64,000 nucleotides of DNA from Flavobacterium sp. YO12 (GTDB taxonomy: Bacteria > Bacteroidota > Bacteroidia > Flavobacteriales > Flavobacteriaceae): assembly GCF_004119495.1 (NCBI RefSeq), contig NZ_NRQU01000014.1, positions 22,592-86,591 on the forward strand, given 5' to 3'. Under the pieces are notes generated by a model. That model searched no databases. It saw only the letters and a list, made by a program, of their open reading frames with translations, and was not told the origin of the DNA. A program made the position numbers and the translations under genes. Within the stretch, counting starts at the first letter, position 1. Each line of letters begins with the position of its first letter. This document shows positions 34,607-44,130 of this stretch, one piece after another.

Positions 34607-35794
34607 TTATCTTAACCAATTACTGCCAAAAACAATATAGTAGGCCCAATCTTCTGGACCTCTTGCCACATCAACTCCCATTCTGAGCTTAAACTTTCTG
34701 GCTATCAAATATCTAAATCCTGTTCCGTAACTATACACTACTGGTTTAGCAAAAGCTTTATCCCAATCATTAAATGCGCTGGCTACGCCGCCAAATCCCA
34801 TTAAACTCCATCTTCGGTACAAATCCCATCGTAATTCTCCTTCGGTTACAATACTGGTTTTGCCTTGATATCGAGCGGCAGGAATTCCTCTTAAATTAAT
34901 ACCGGGACGAAGATAAAAAGGCGGACTTCCAAACGCCTGCTCTCCTTCTATCCTAAGCCCGCCAATTAATTTTTTAGTTAAAGGATAATAACCTATTGCC
35001 GATAAATTAACGCGCCAAGCATCATAATCACTGCCTATTGCATCATCTGACCAAAAAAAGTCTGACTGCAGTCTTATCCCTTTATCTGGTGTAAATATAT
35101 TATCACGTCCATCAAACTGAATGGCCGCTCCAAGCTGACTTACTGTGCTTTTAATATCTCCGGGCTGAACAAATGGCGGGGGAATATTTATGTCTGGTAA
35201 ATTTATTTTAGAGTTTAAAAAAAGATACTGCGGACCAGCACTCCACTTAGCATTTTTAAATTGCTTTAGCCATTGTGTATAAAAAATAGTGGATCTGAAA
35301 TTGAGTTTGAATTCCTGATCGCTTCCGTTTGGCAGATTGTTTTCATAAAATGATAAATTCATATCGCCGTAACCCGCCATAACGCGGTATAATATTCTAG
35401 GTTTAACTAAAGTTGCTGAACGAAAAGCTCCTGCCATCCAGCTTTTATTTCCAGTATACATACCAATACCTCCTGTTATATCAGGATTTATAAATCTCTT
35501 TTTACCATTTTCATCAATTACCGGAGGGCGTTTTTTAAGAAAAATTGGCACTAGTGCTCCTCCTATTCCGCCCAAAGCGGGTTCGGTAATAACGGTTGGT
35601 ACCACAATAAAACCGTGTGCGTAAATTATATAATCACTTAAATCAAAAGCTCCATCTAGAGAATCTTTTACACTTATATGCTGTTTTTGTCCCATAATTG
35701 TATGACACGAAAAAAGGCAAAATGTAAAAATGAAAATTAATTTCTGAAAAAAAACTCTGTTTTTTATCGCGGGATCTGAATAGTTTTTTTTCAT
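34607..35794 (-). CDS. BamA/TamA-like outer-membrane beta-barrel protein
   Basis: A 395-residue exported barrel of the surface-antigen (Omp85 C-terminal) type. Phrases such as QFDGRDNIFTPDKGIRLQSDF and YLRPGINLRGIPAARYQGK match the barrel of BamA/TamA homologues. No POTRA domains are seen, so it is a barrel-only member. N-terminal hydrophobic segment at about 14-36. It is next to a second outer-membrane protein and a regulator gene on the same strand. Confidence 0.85.
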   Translation of the reverse strand: MKKNYSDPAIKNRVFFQKLIFIFTFCLFSCHTIMGQKQHISVKDSLDGAFDLSDYIIYAHGFIVVPTVITEPALGGIGGALVPIFLKKRPPVIDENGKKRFINPDITGGIGMYTGNKSWMAGAFRSATLVKPRILYRVMAGYGDMNLSFYENNLPNGSDQEFKLNFRSTIFYTQWLKQFKNAKWSAGPQYLFLNSKINLPDINIPPPFVQPGDIKSTVSQLGAAIQFDGRDNIFTPDKGIRLQSDFFWSDDAIGSDYDAWRVNLSAIGYYPLTKKLIGGLRIEGEQAFGSPPFYLRPGINLRGIPAARYQGKTSIVTEGELRWDLYRRWSLMGFGGVASAFNDWDKAFAKPVVYSYGTGFRYLIARKFKLRMGVDVARGPEDWAYYIVFGSNWLR

Positions 35795-35861
35795 TTAAAT
35801 TAATTTAAGATTTATTTTATAAATAAGCATCAACCATTTAACCTGCAATTAGTTTCTTAAA

Positions 35862-36827
35862 CTATTCTTTTGCAAAACTGAAGACATGAGCCAATGTTAG
35901 AAAAAAGGTATTTCCTTGAAATCTGTTTACAGCACCAATCTCTGAAACCCAGCGTAATCCTGCTGTTGTTTTACAACCAATATGAAAGTAATTCACCTCG
36001 GCACCTATTGCTCCAACTCTGTCTTTGCTTGGTTCAAGCACTAAAGTTCCAGCTGGAATTTCGTCATGTGACACTTTATACTGTAAATAATAAATTAATC
36101 CCGCATTAAGTATTCCTTTGGGAGCCGTTTTTTCTGTATTCATCATATAAAATGTTTTGCCTAAACCGCCTTCAATACTTAAAATATCTCCCGTTTTTAC
36201 ATTAGTGTCTTTCTTTTTACCATTCATTTCGTAAGCCGCTAAAGCTGAAAAATGAAACGTTTTTTTATCATTAAAAAACAAAGTTGTTCCTGCCGAAAGT
36301 TCATTCATAAACATTCCAAGTCCGCTATTATCGCTCGCTCCAAGTTCATATTTTCCTGTTGGAAGATATAATTGATAACTAAAAACAAAATCTGCTCTTT
36401 TATTATGCCATCCTAATTGAATTGGTTGCACAAGCATATCTGTAAAAGCAAAAGGGCTTTTTGAATCGACATAACTGCCTTGAATAGTGTTTGACGCAAA
36501 AGCTAATAAGATTGTTGCTCCGTAATTAGCTCCTAAAATTTTGAAATCACTTACATAATTAGCTCCGACACCTGTAATAAACATATTGATATCTGGATTT
36601 GCAATTGATTTATCTCCATCAGAATTCCGTAAAGAACCTGCTTCATAAAAATACCCCGGCACATACAAACTCAAATTATTGGCTGGCGCCTGAGTTCCAG
36701 ATTGTAATCCTGATGATCCTAGTATGTGCCCGCCTTTTAATTGCGAATGTCCTAAAAAACAAACAAATAAAAGAAGTAATGTCAGTGTCGATTTTATTTG
36801 TCTGTAACTATTAAATTTCGTTGTCAT
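35862..36827 (-). CDS. Outer-membrane transporter-like protein (Phenol_MetA_deg / SphA type)
   Basis: A 321-residue exported protein. The signal segment ends FLGHSQ. The mature part begins KGGHILGSSGLQSGTQAPANN and contains LPTGKYELGASDNSGLGM, the hallmark of the 'MetA-pathway of phenol degradation' barrel family. It ends in an aromatic strand (AHVFSFAKE). Such proteins are proposed channels for hydrophobic compounds. It lies directly downstream of a broken AraC-type regulator gene. Confidence 0.8.
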   Translation of the reverse strand: MTTKFNSYRQIKSTLTLLLLFVCFLGHSQLKGGHILGSSGLQSGTQAPANNLSLYVPGYFYEAGSLRNSDGDKSIANPDINMFITGVGANYVSDFKILGANYGATILLAFASNTIQGSYVDSKSPFAFTDMLVQPIQLGWHNKRADFVFSYQLYLPTGKYELGASDNSGLGMFMNELSAGTTLFFNDKKTFHFSALAAYEMNGKKKDTNVKTGDILSIEGGLGKTFYMMNTEKTAPKGILNAGLIYYLQYKVSHDEIPAGTLVLEPSKDRVGAIGAEVNYFHIGCKTTAGLRWVSEIGAVNRFQGNTFFLTLAHVFSFAKE

Positions 36828-36884
36828 AATCTCTTAATTTAAATTTAGTACTACTTCAAATTCAATCTAGGCAGATAATTCTTT

Positions 36885-38079
36885 TTAGTTTGGAGACTGT
36901 TTTAAAAAATAGGAAGGTGACTTTTCAGGGCTAATTCTAATAACTCTAAAATATTCTGAAGGAGATTTTCCGGTATGTTTAATAAAAGCTCTAAAACAAG
37001 TTGTTCGGGATTTAAATCCTGAAGCCCATGCCATTCCTTCTAATGATAAACCCTTCCAGTCAGAGTCATTGATTTTTTCTTTAAAAAACTCAATTCTTTT
37101 TAAATTAATGTAGTCTTGAAAATGAAGATTAAATTCTGAATTAATTAAATTAGAAAGATTGTTAACTGAAATTCCTGTTTCATCAGCTACATCACGAATC
37201 ACTAGATCTTTTTTCTAAAAAGAGTTTTTTTGAATCAAATATGCTTTCTAATTTAGTTATATAGATTTGTTTTTTTTCTGGTGTTAACTCTTTTACAATA
37301 GGCAATGTGTTTTTTACTTCTCGAGATGCAACAGTAATTAGACTGTCCTCAACAAAATCAAGAGTATCAGCTGTATTTTTATCATAAAAAATATGAGGTG
37401 TAAAATAAAGCCACCCAACAGTAAAAATAAGAACCAATGAAATTAAAACACAGCAGGAAAAATCGACAGTACCTGCCTTGTTAATCAAAAAGAAATGCAC
37501 AAAAAGAGTCGAGAATAAAAACAAGATCATCAAATTATAAATTCTGATCCATTTTAAGGTCTTTATTTTATGAAGATGATTGCCTTTAAATTTTTCTAAA
37601 TCATAATTTAAAATCATCATGGTCTGACAAAAAGCATACATCAACCAAGTGCCTAAACTCAGGATTGAGAAAGGACTGTTGACTTTGGCAGAAACATAAA
37701 CAATAAAATTACTATCACTATAATTTCCTATCCATACTAAAACTGTCAGCAAAAAGTAAACAACAAATGGCACAAAATGCAGCCAGTCAAATTTTTTAAA
37801 AACAATCTCTGGAAACAATATACTTCTAACGTATAAAAATGCACTGGGAGCAGCCAGAAAAATAAATGATTTTGTAATCATAAATAAATCTGGAAAGGCT
37901 TTAAAAATATTTGCCGATAAATAAAAGTTGTAAATACTGACAACAGTCAGGCTAAACAAAAACAATCCTAAGAAAAAACTTTTTGAGTAGTTTTTCTTTG
38001 AAAACAGAACCATAAAAGAGGTCGCAAAACCAACAATTGCTGCTATAAAAAAGAAAATTGAAAGTACTATATCGGCCAT
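36885..38079 (-). pseudogene. 7TM-AraC type transcriptional regulator, split by a one-base frameshift
   Basis: One frame (37192-38079) encodes seven hydrophobic segments and a linker ending KKLFLEK. The other (36885-37202) encodes an AraC HTH pair beginning VIRDVADETGISVNNLSNLI. The A-run on the minus strand (plus-strand T6, 37209-37214) has one base too many. Removing it gives ...LFLEKDLVIRDVADETG and a single protein of about 397 residues, the normal layout of Bacteroidota membrane AraC regulators. Either a true mutation or a homopolymer sequencing error. Confidence 0.88.
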
Positions 38080-38162
38080 ACGCTTTAAGCTTAATATAAT
38101 GAATATCTTCCTTTTTTCTTGAGTATCTAAATACTTAAAAAAGGGTTACGGTTTACATTTTC

Positions 38163-38204
38163 ATAACAGCTGTACTTGTCCTAAACGAAAAGTACAGCTG
38201 TTAT
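38163..38204. repeat. 15-bp perfect inverted repeat
   Basis: ATAACAGCTGTACTT and AAGTACAGCTGTTAT with a 12-nt loop between the DUF4136 gene and the 7TM-AraC gene. There is no T-tract, so it may be an operator or RNA stabiliser and not a classic terminator. Confidence 0.6.
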
Positions 38205-38222
38205 AAAAAATAAATTTTAAAG

Positions 38223-38801
38223 CTATTTTTTTGCTAAGCCGGGAGGAAATCCTGCTAATATTTTTTTAATAGAACTATTAATAAATTCTTCTGGGTTATC
38301 TGGTTTATTATCTATTTCGGCATTTCCGATACCTTGCCAAACCAGTTTGTCTGTTTTTGTAGAAACTATATCAATGACTAATGAGCCGTCAACATAATCA
38401 TAACTATTAAATGTTGTGTTTGCGCCGCCCATCATTGCACCGCCTCCCCAATATCCGTATGGACGATACATTCCGCCATATCCATAAAAATCTGTGTTAG
38501 CAGAAACTGAGGTTTTATTTTTTAAGATTGAAACAGCATTTACTTTTAAGTCAGGATTTGAACTTTCAGTAAATCCTTTTGAGATCATTTCAGCACGAAT
38601 TGCTTTCGTAACTCGGTCAATATTTAGTTGGTTTACTTGACCTTGTTGTGTTTTTAAATCATAAACTGCAAAAGTTTTATATTCACTAAAATTTGCAGCG
38701 TGATCATAATCGGTTGTAACTTTTACTGTTGGGGAGCAGCTATAAAGTAAGCCCAATACTATCATTGGGATTATGCGAAGATTTGTTCTTTTAATATTCA
38801 T
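38223..38801 (-). CDS. DUF4136 lipoprotein
   Basis: A 192-residue lipoprotein. The lipobox LLYSCSP puts the cysteine at about residue 22. The DUF4136 pattern begins VKVTTDYDHAANFSEYKTFAVYDL, with a glycine-rich loop (YGYGGMYRPYGYWGGG) in the middle. It ends with the VWQGIGNAEI strand. Periplasmic face of an envelope membrane; family function unknown. Part of the minus-strand envelope gene run. Confidence 0.88.
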   Translation of the reverse strand: MNIKRTNLRIIPMIVLGLLYSCSPTVKVTTDYDHAANFSEYKTFAVYDLKTQQGQVNQLNIDRVTKAIRAEMISKGFTESSNPDLKVNAVSILKNKTSVSANTDFYGYGGMYRPYGYWGGGAMMGGANTTFNSYDYVDGSLVIDIVSTKTDKLVWQGIGNAEIDNKPDNPEEFINSSIKKILAGFPPGLAKK

Positions 38802-39055
38802 AGTGTGGTATTTAAATTAATGATTAAATTAGTTTAACTTCAAATTATTAAAATTCCGAAAAATCTGAGAATGAACGTCTATATAACTCTTAAACTGTAT
38901 GTTACCAATGTTAACTTTTCGTAAACAGCTTATTTTTACACTCTCAAAGATAAATTATTTTATTTAATTTAACATAATTGTTTGCAAAATATTCTTACTT
39001 ATTTTTACCAAACATTCATTTTCTAATACAACTTAAATTAGCAATTGAACCTTTT

Positions 39056-39805
39056 CTATTTACCTTGTACGACTACATAACTATCTTGGCCGTCTTTTGA
39101 AATTGGCTGATAGTAAACATTATTATAAATCATATATTTTTGCCCGTCTATTGTTTTCTCTTCAGATCCTTCTGGCAAATGTGTAACTATAGCTCCTACC
39201 GGCGCATTTACTACTTTATATTTTGAAGTGTCTTTAGTATAATAAGTTCCTCCATAGTAATAATAGTCAACACCAGACACATTAATAATTACATAGCCTT
39301 TCGGCAATTCAGAAATAGTTGCTCCCAACGGCGCTGGAACGACTTTGTAACCGCCTGAATCTTTTACATAATAAACTCCATCATCATAATTGTATTGATT
39401 ATCCTCAACCGAAATCACAATTGCCGCTGTTGTTAATGTGGCTGCAAAAAAACCAATCGGATACCATGTTGGCCCCCAATAGTAAGGAACAAACGGATGA
39501 TAGATGTAAGGATATGGCACTGGATAAGGGTGAAACGGCGGCGGAGGCAATGGTCTAGGATAAGGATGCGGAGGTATTGGTCGTGGTCCGGGAGGTATTG
39601 GACGCGGCCCTGGAGGTATTGGCCTCGGTGTGGGAGGAATTGGCCGTGGTGATGGCGGATGTATCGGCATGGGTCTAGGCATCACTGCGTGAGGTGTAAA
39701 ATGACCAAATCGCTGTGCATTTGCAGATTCTGGAACAATCAGCATTATTACAAATACTACAACAGCAACAAATACTTTTATATGTTTTAGTAAATCTAAT
39801 TTCAT
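39056..39805 (-). CDS. DUF6515-type exported proline-rich protein
   Basis: A 249-residue exported protein with signal peptide (about 10-31). A striking proline-rich tract (about 42-110) has near-tandem PRPIPPGP units that then become PYPYIYHP. The C-terminal half has two copies of a strand pair (YYVKDSGGYKVVPAPLGATI and YYTKDTSKYKVVNAPVGAIV) as in DUF6515. Probably periplasmic or surface, perhaps spanning the wall with the Pro-rich rod. Starts 20 nt after the DUF2092 gene ends. Confidence 0.8.
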   Translation of the reverse strand: MKLDLLKHIKVFVAVVVFVIMLIVPESANAQRFGHFTPHAVMPRPMPIHPPSPRPIPPTPRPIPPGPRPIPPGPRPIPPHPYPRPLPPPPFHPYPVPYPYIYHPFVPYYWGPTWYPIGFFAATLTTAAIVISVEDNQYNYDDGVYYVKDSGGYKVVPAPLGATISELPKGYVIINVSGVDYYYYGGTYYTKDTSKYKVVNAPVGAIVTHLPEGSEEKTIDGQKYMIYNNVYYQPISKDGQDSYVVVQGK

Positions 39806-39825
39806 AATGATAGAATTTTAGATGA

Positions 39826-40566
39826 TTATTTTTTCGTCTCTCTTTCCTTAAGGGGAACTTTTACTGCCTTTGGCGGAACTGCAAACTCAAACATATAATC
39901 AGGAAAATCTGGATTTACAACCCAATCCTTATATACCGCTTCGTATTGAGGCTTGTCTTTGTCATTAATATAAACTATTACCATTTTTACAGGCAGGAAA
40001 AAATCATCGCTTCCAATCCAGAATTGAAAGCTTTTGTTTTTATCTGTACCTGCAATATGAAAACACTCTTTGTCATCAATAATAGTTTTGCCTAAATAAA
40101 TTAGATTTCCTTTTTCTGCTTTAAGGTCCTCTAAGAATGTTTCGTAGAAAAAATCGGCAGCAGGAAATTCAATTCCAAATTTTTTACTGGTTTCATCAAT
40201 CGTTTCTATAACAGATTTTGGTGCTGCTGCAGTTGCATAGGTATTATTATCAAAAGAATAATAATATAAGCTCTTGCCATCATACCATAAACTTCTGTTT
40301 CCTTTATCTCCAGTTGAAGTAATTTTCATTTTATCTGGAAATTTGATCGAAACTTTTTCATTTATCGAATGCTTAATTAATCCCAGACTTTCGTTAGAAA
40401 TATCATAAGTCATTATCGACCTAAAACTGCATGATTTTATGTATTGCAATGATTCTGTGGTTCTATGCAAAATATAAACTGCCGCAGAATCAATTCTTGT
40501 TGTCTGGCTTTGCGTTGTAATTGTTATAATAGCAAAACCGATTAAAAACATAATTTTTTTACTCAT
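39826..40566 (-). CDS. DUF2092 exported protein
   Basis: A 246-residue protein with signal peptide (1-20) and a LolA/LolB-like DUF2092 beta sheet. Typical phrases are NEKVSIKFPDKMKITSTGDKG and RSLWYDGKSLYYYSFDNNTY. LolA-like folds bind lipid chains, so a lipid-carrier role is conceivable but untested. Follows the DUF2252 gene by 26 nt. Confidence 0.85.
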   Translation of the reverse strand: MSKKIMFLIGFAIITITTQSQTTRIDSAAVYILHRTTESLQYIKSCSFRSIMTYDISNESLGLIKHSINEKVSIKFPDKMKITSTGDKGNRSLWYDGKSLYYYSFDNNTYATAAAPKSVIETIDETSKKFGIEFPAADFFYETFLEDLKAEKGNLIYLGKTIIDDKECFHIAGTDKNKSFQFWIGSDDFFLPVKMVIVYINDKDKPQYEAVYKDWVVNPDFPDYMFEFAVPPKAVKVPLKERETKK

Positions 40567-40592
40567 ACTTACAATTATTTAATTAACGAAAA

Positions 40593-41993
40593 TTATATTT
40601 CTGCCGAAATAGGCAATCTTCCTTCTTTTACTGCTTCAACCAATTTATTATAATCCAATTCGTTTTGATGGGCATATGCGATCGAAAATTTTGCAATCGC
40701 ATTCGCAAATTCATCGTTGTTTCCTATATATCCCGACAATATTGACGGATCTCCTGATCTCGCATGAGCTCTTGCAAGCGCCCACCCGCAGGCTTTTGCA
40801 TAATCAGCCATGTTTTCTGCTTTCATTATTTCGATAACAGGTTTTATTTTAGCATCTCGAAGCTGACGGATATAAAAAAACCTGCCTCTATCATCATTTG
40901 TCCATCCTAAAAACATATCCGAAGCCGACTGCATTAACTTTTGTCCCATTACAATTCGTTCTCCTTGATGCTTGTATTTTCCTTTAATTTTTACATTGGG
41001 CTCCAAAACACTTTGTCTGGCTTCTTTAAACTGTAAAAAAATAGGTTCACCAGTTGCGGACATTAATAAACTGATTCCGCAAAGTGTTCCAACACTTCCC
41101 ACACCTACCACTTTTATAGCAAAGTCATGTATTGTATATCGGCTTAATAAAATCTGTTTATCTTCAGGAAGCGATTCTACATATCGTTTATGAATTAATT
41201 TAGCTTCTCTTAAAGTATAGTTTTGATCTGTTCCTGACGGATGATAAATTAATGGCGGATCATCTTTTATTTTTGCTCTAACCCCATCTAGATAAGTCAT
41301 TTTTGCAAACTCTTTTTCATGCGCTGTAGATTCAGCTGCTTTTTTTATTCGTTTTTGCTGAAACTCTTTTAGTTCTTCATCTTTTCCTAATTCAATAAGT
41401 TCTGCCAAATCAATATCGGCATACCAAATTTGAAGTGCCGATAATTTACTGTATTCAAGCATATGTCTTTTATAACTGTCGGCAACATGCCAAGCAAATT
41501 CTTTACTGGTTTTATTTGAGAACTTTCTCCATTTTCCTGCTATAGCAAAACTTGCCGCGAGTCTTTTTACATCCCATTCCCAAGGTCCTGGAAAAGTTTC
41601 ATCAAAATCATTAATATCAAAAACCAACTTACGTTCTGGAGTTGCAAAACCGCCAAAATTCATTAAATGACAATCGCCGCAAAGCTGTAAATGTATTCCT
41701 GTACTTGGAGTATTAACTAAATCTGCGGCCATAATTGCGGCCGCACCTCTATAAAATGCAAAAGGAGATTCAATCATTCTTCGATATCGAATAGGCAGCA
41801 AATCTTCAATTCGACCAATACTGGTTTTTATTAAAATTGCAATAGGATCTTCTCGATCTTCGGAAGCTGACCATTCTTGATGAGAAGAACGAGACACATC
41901 TTTTCTGATCGCCGTTCCCTTATCGTAGCGTTCTGCTTTTGATGCCAAAGGATCAAATAAATTCTCGTTGTTATCTTCTGCTTTTTCGGTCAT
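40593..41993 (-). CDS. DUF2252 family protein (kinase-like fold)
   Basis: A 466-residue cytoplasmic protein. RMIESPFAFYRGAAAIMAADL and LQLCGDCHLMNFGGFATPER, then DINDFDETFPGPWEWDVKRLAAS, are the hallmarks of DUF2252, whose fold resembles aminoglycoside phosphotransferases. GDCHLMNFG corresponds to the catalytic-loop position and DINDFD to the metal-binding acid. Substrate unknown. The only clearly cytoplasmic protein in an otherwise exported set of neighbours. Confidence 0.9.
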   Translation of the reverse strand: MTEKAEDNNENLFDPLASKAERYDKGTAIRKDVSRSSHQEWSASEDREDPIAILIKTSIGRIEDLLPIRYRRMIESPFAFYRGAAAIMAADLVNTPSTGIHLQLCGDCHLMNFGGFATPERKLVFDINDFDETFPGPWEWDVKRLAASFAIAGKWRKFSNKTSKEFAWHVADSYKRHMLEYSKLSALQIWYADIDLAELIELGKDEELKEFQQKRIKKAAESTAHEKEFAKMTYLDGVRAKIKDDPPLIYHPSGTDQNYTLREAKLIHKRYVESLPEDKQILLSRYTIHDFAIKVVGVGSVGTLCGISLLMSATGEPIFLQFKEARQSVLEPNVKIKGKYKHQGERIVMGQKLMQSASDMFLGWTNDDRGRFFYIRQLRDAKIKPVIEIMKAENMADYAKACGWALARAHARSGDPSILSGYIGNNDEFANAIAKFSIAYAHQNELDYNKLVEAVKEGRLPISAEI

Positions 41994-42119
41994 AAAAACA
42001 ATTTAAATTTTACTTCAATACAAGCACATCTGTATTGATTATCCCAAAGTTTTATTATTACATCTCACAATAAATAAAAATTCAATTCAAATAGGAATCA
42101 AAAATAAAAACCAAAAAAT

Positions 42120-42947
42120 TTAAGATCCCGGAAATATAAATGCTACCACTGCTCTAAGTCCCCAATCTGGTCTTATCGCCGAATGGCCGACAATTGGTAT
42201 TAAAGGCATAACAGCAAATTGCATGGTCTGACCTCCTAATTTGGTAATCGCACCAACATTTGGACTTACTGTAATAAGAGTTGTATTTCCTTGCCAATTT
42301 TGCGTAATTTCTGAAGTAAAACCTAAACTGGCACCACTTTTATAACTGTGTGTTAGAAATATTTGTGTGTAAAACTGATTGAAATCTGCTCTATCCGCAT
42401 TTCCTGCTACAGACCAAATTTGATTGGCTAAAAAACCTATAGAAAGTCCCTTTCCTTGATGCATTACTAAAACGCTCGGTCCAATTCCGAATTTTTCTGT
42501 TCCTAGAAATTTTTCGGTGGCAGTTGGTACTAAAAAAGCAGGACCAACTCCTAAGATAATTCCTTTAGTTTTAGGAGCAAAAAAGGCTGTTACAGTTGCA
42601 TCGCTTAAACCGAATTCATGTGTATTTTCTCCCGTAACATCTTGCTGATCTACAACAGGAAGAATATAACGGGTAATTAAATTAAGATTCTCACTTAATT
42701 TAAAAGGAACAACAGGCTGTATATTGATTTGATATTTTGATCCGTTATAAGGACCAATCCCATAAGTAAGATTATTTTGCAGCGGAACACTAATTAAACT
42801 CGCAACAGGATTTGCCATTTTATCGGCAAGTTCTTGAGCACTTGATTCGGCTTTTGATTCTTCTTGTGCAAATACAGCTAAAGTTGAAAGAAAAAAAATA
42901 GCACCGAATACTATTTTAGTCGTGTTTTTTGAGATTATAGATTTCAT
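42120..42947 (-). CDS. Outer-membrane beta-barrel protein ('neuromedin U'-like annotation family)
   Basis: A 275-residue exported protein from ATG 42947, giving signal peptide MKSIISKNTTKIVFGAIFFL to the AQ site; an upstream ATG at 42980 adds 11 residues. The mature part has barrel strands such as YQINIQPVVPFKLSENLNLI and GLSDATVTAFFAPKTKGIIL, similar to proteins often mislabelled neuromedin U. Probably a porin-like barrel. Between the HAD lipoprotein and DUF2252 genes. Confidence 0.8.
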   Translation of the reverse strand: MKSIISKNTTKIVFGAIFFLSTLAVFAQEESKAESSAQELADKMANPVASLISVPLQNNLTYGIGPYNGSKYQINIQPVVPFKLSENLNLITRYILPVVDQQDVTGENTHEFGLSDATVTAFFAPKTKGIILGVGPAFLVPTATEKFLGTEKFGIGPSVLVMHQGKGLSIGFLANQIWSVAGNADRADFNQFYTQIFLTHSYKSGASLGFTSEITQNWQGNTTLITVSPNVGAITKLGGQTMQFAVMPLIPIVGHSAIRPDWGLRAVVAFIFPGS

Positions 42948-42982
42948 AGTGGTATTTCTTTTAAAAAGATTTTTAATCATTC

Positions 42983-43021
42983 AAAGCATACAGCTTTTAA
43001 ATTTAAAAGCTGTATCGCTTT
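42983..43021. terminator. Perfect hairpin between the HAD lipoprotein and barrel genes
   Basis: TACAGCTTTTAAATTTAAAAGCTGTA with flanking AAAGC and GCTTT. No strong T-tract, so partial termination or mRNA stabilisation is possible. Confidence 0.5.
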
Positions 43022-43042
43022 AAAAACCAACCAAAACCAATT

Positions 43043-44062
43043 TTATTTGTCTGCAAAAACTTTTTTCCAATCGTCTTTCATGCTTATAACATGATATTTA
43101 TATTTTGCAGCGGTATTTAATGACAAATTATCTTTTTCCTGATAATTGTACTCTCTAATAGAATCATTATGGTTTACAATTAATTGAAAAGATGGATATT
43201 TACTTCCTGAAGAATATCTAAGCATAGCAAGATCGCCAGCTCCGCCTTCATTTCCGCAGGCAAAAACAGGTCGTTGACCAATGTGCAATTGTATCCCGAC
43301 AGGTTTTCCTTCTTTATCATTAAAATGATCTAAAGCTGGTTCTCGTAAAACTGCATTTTTAGCATCATCAAATTTATATTTGAAAGAAGTTCCAACTACT
43401 TGATCTTTTGGAATTCCATAAAAATCCTGAGATATTGCTCTAACAACTTCAACCGTTCCACCAGTTACAATGAAAGTTTTGAAACCATTTGCACGCAAAT
43501 AATTCAAAAGCTCCAATTGAGGCTGGTATCTGATTTGTTTTAGCGGAACATTTTTACCAGGATATTGGGCACCAGCAAAAAACTCTTTTGTTGATGCTTC
43601 AAACTCATCTTCGGTCATGCCTGTATGAGTTGCAGCAACTAACTCTATAAGAGCCTTATCTCCTCCTTTTTCGAAGAAAGTTTTATCTTTTTCTACTACG
43701 GCCTTAAAAGGCTGTTTTTGTGCTAAAGCTGGATTAGCTTCAACCATTTTTTTCACACGATAAAAAGCGAATAATTCCTGAACATATGGTTTTTCAGCCC
43801 AAAGTGTTCCGTCGTTATCAAATGTGGCAATTCTACTTTCTATCGGAATAAAGTCTGGGCTTCCTTCTTTAGTTACTTTTTCAACATACGCAATAATGTC
43901 TTTTTTCAAAGTTCCGTCGTTCCAACTTGGCAATGGATCACCGCTAGTTGCAATAATATCAGTACTCTCTTTTGGATTTGCAGTTGTATTTTCTTCTGAT
44001 TTATTTTTACAAGAAACAAACAAAAATAAAAATAGAGCTGCGAGATATAATTTCCTATACAT
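43043..44062 (-). CDS. HAD-family phosphatase lipoprotein
   Basis: A 339-residue lipoprotein: LFLFVSC gives a lipobox close to residue 18 (ATG 44062; an ATG four codons upstream is possible). The HAD nucleophile motif is FDNDGTLW, motif II is FIVTGGT and motif IV is GNEGGAGDLAML. The SerB-like branch is suggested. It is unusual for a HAD enzyme to be exported and lipidated. Just downstream of the arylsulfatase gene, hinting at periplasmic phosphate/sulfate ester processing. Confidence 0.88.
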   Translation of the reverse strand: MYRKLYLAALFLFLFVSCKNKSEENTTANPKESTDIIATSGDPLPSWNDGTLKKDIIAYVEKVTKEGSPDFIPIESRIATFDNDGTLWAEKPYVQELFAFYRVKKMVEANPALAQKQPFKAVVEKDKTFFEKGGDKALIELVAATHTGMTEDEFEASTKEFFAGAQYPGKNVPLKQIRYQPQLELLNYLRANGFKTFIVTGGTVEVVRAISQDFYGIPKDQVVGTSFKYKFDDAKNAVLREPALDHFNDKEGKPVGIQLHIGQRPVFACGNEGGAGDLAMLRYSSGSKYPSFQLIVNHNDSIREYNYQEKDNLSLNTAAKYKYHVISMKDDWKKVFADK

Positions 44063-44130
44063 AATGTGAGTCATTAAATAGCAAAGCCCAAATTATTAGA
44101 ATAACTCAGGCTTTACTTAAGATTATTACT

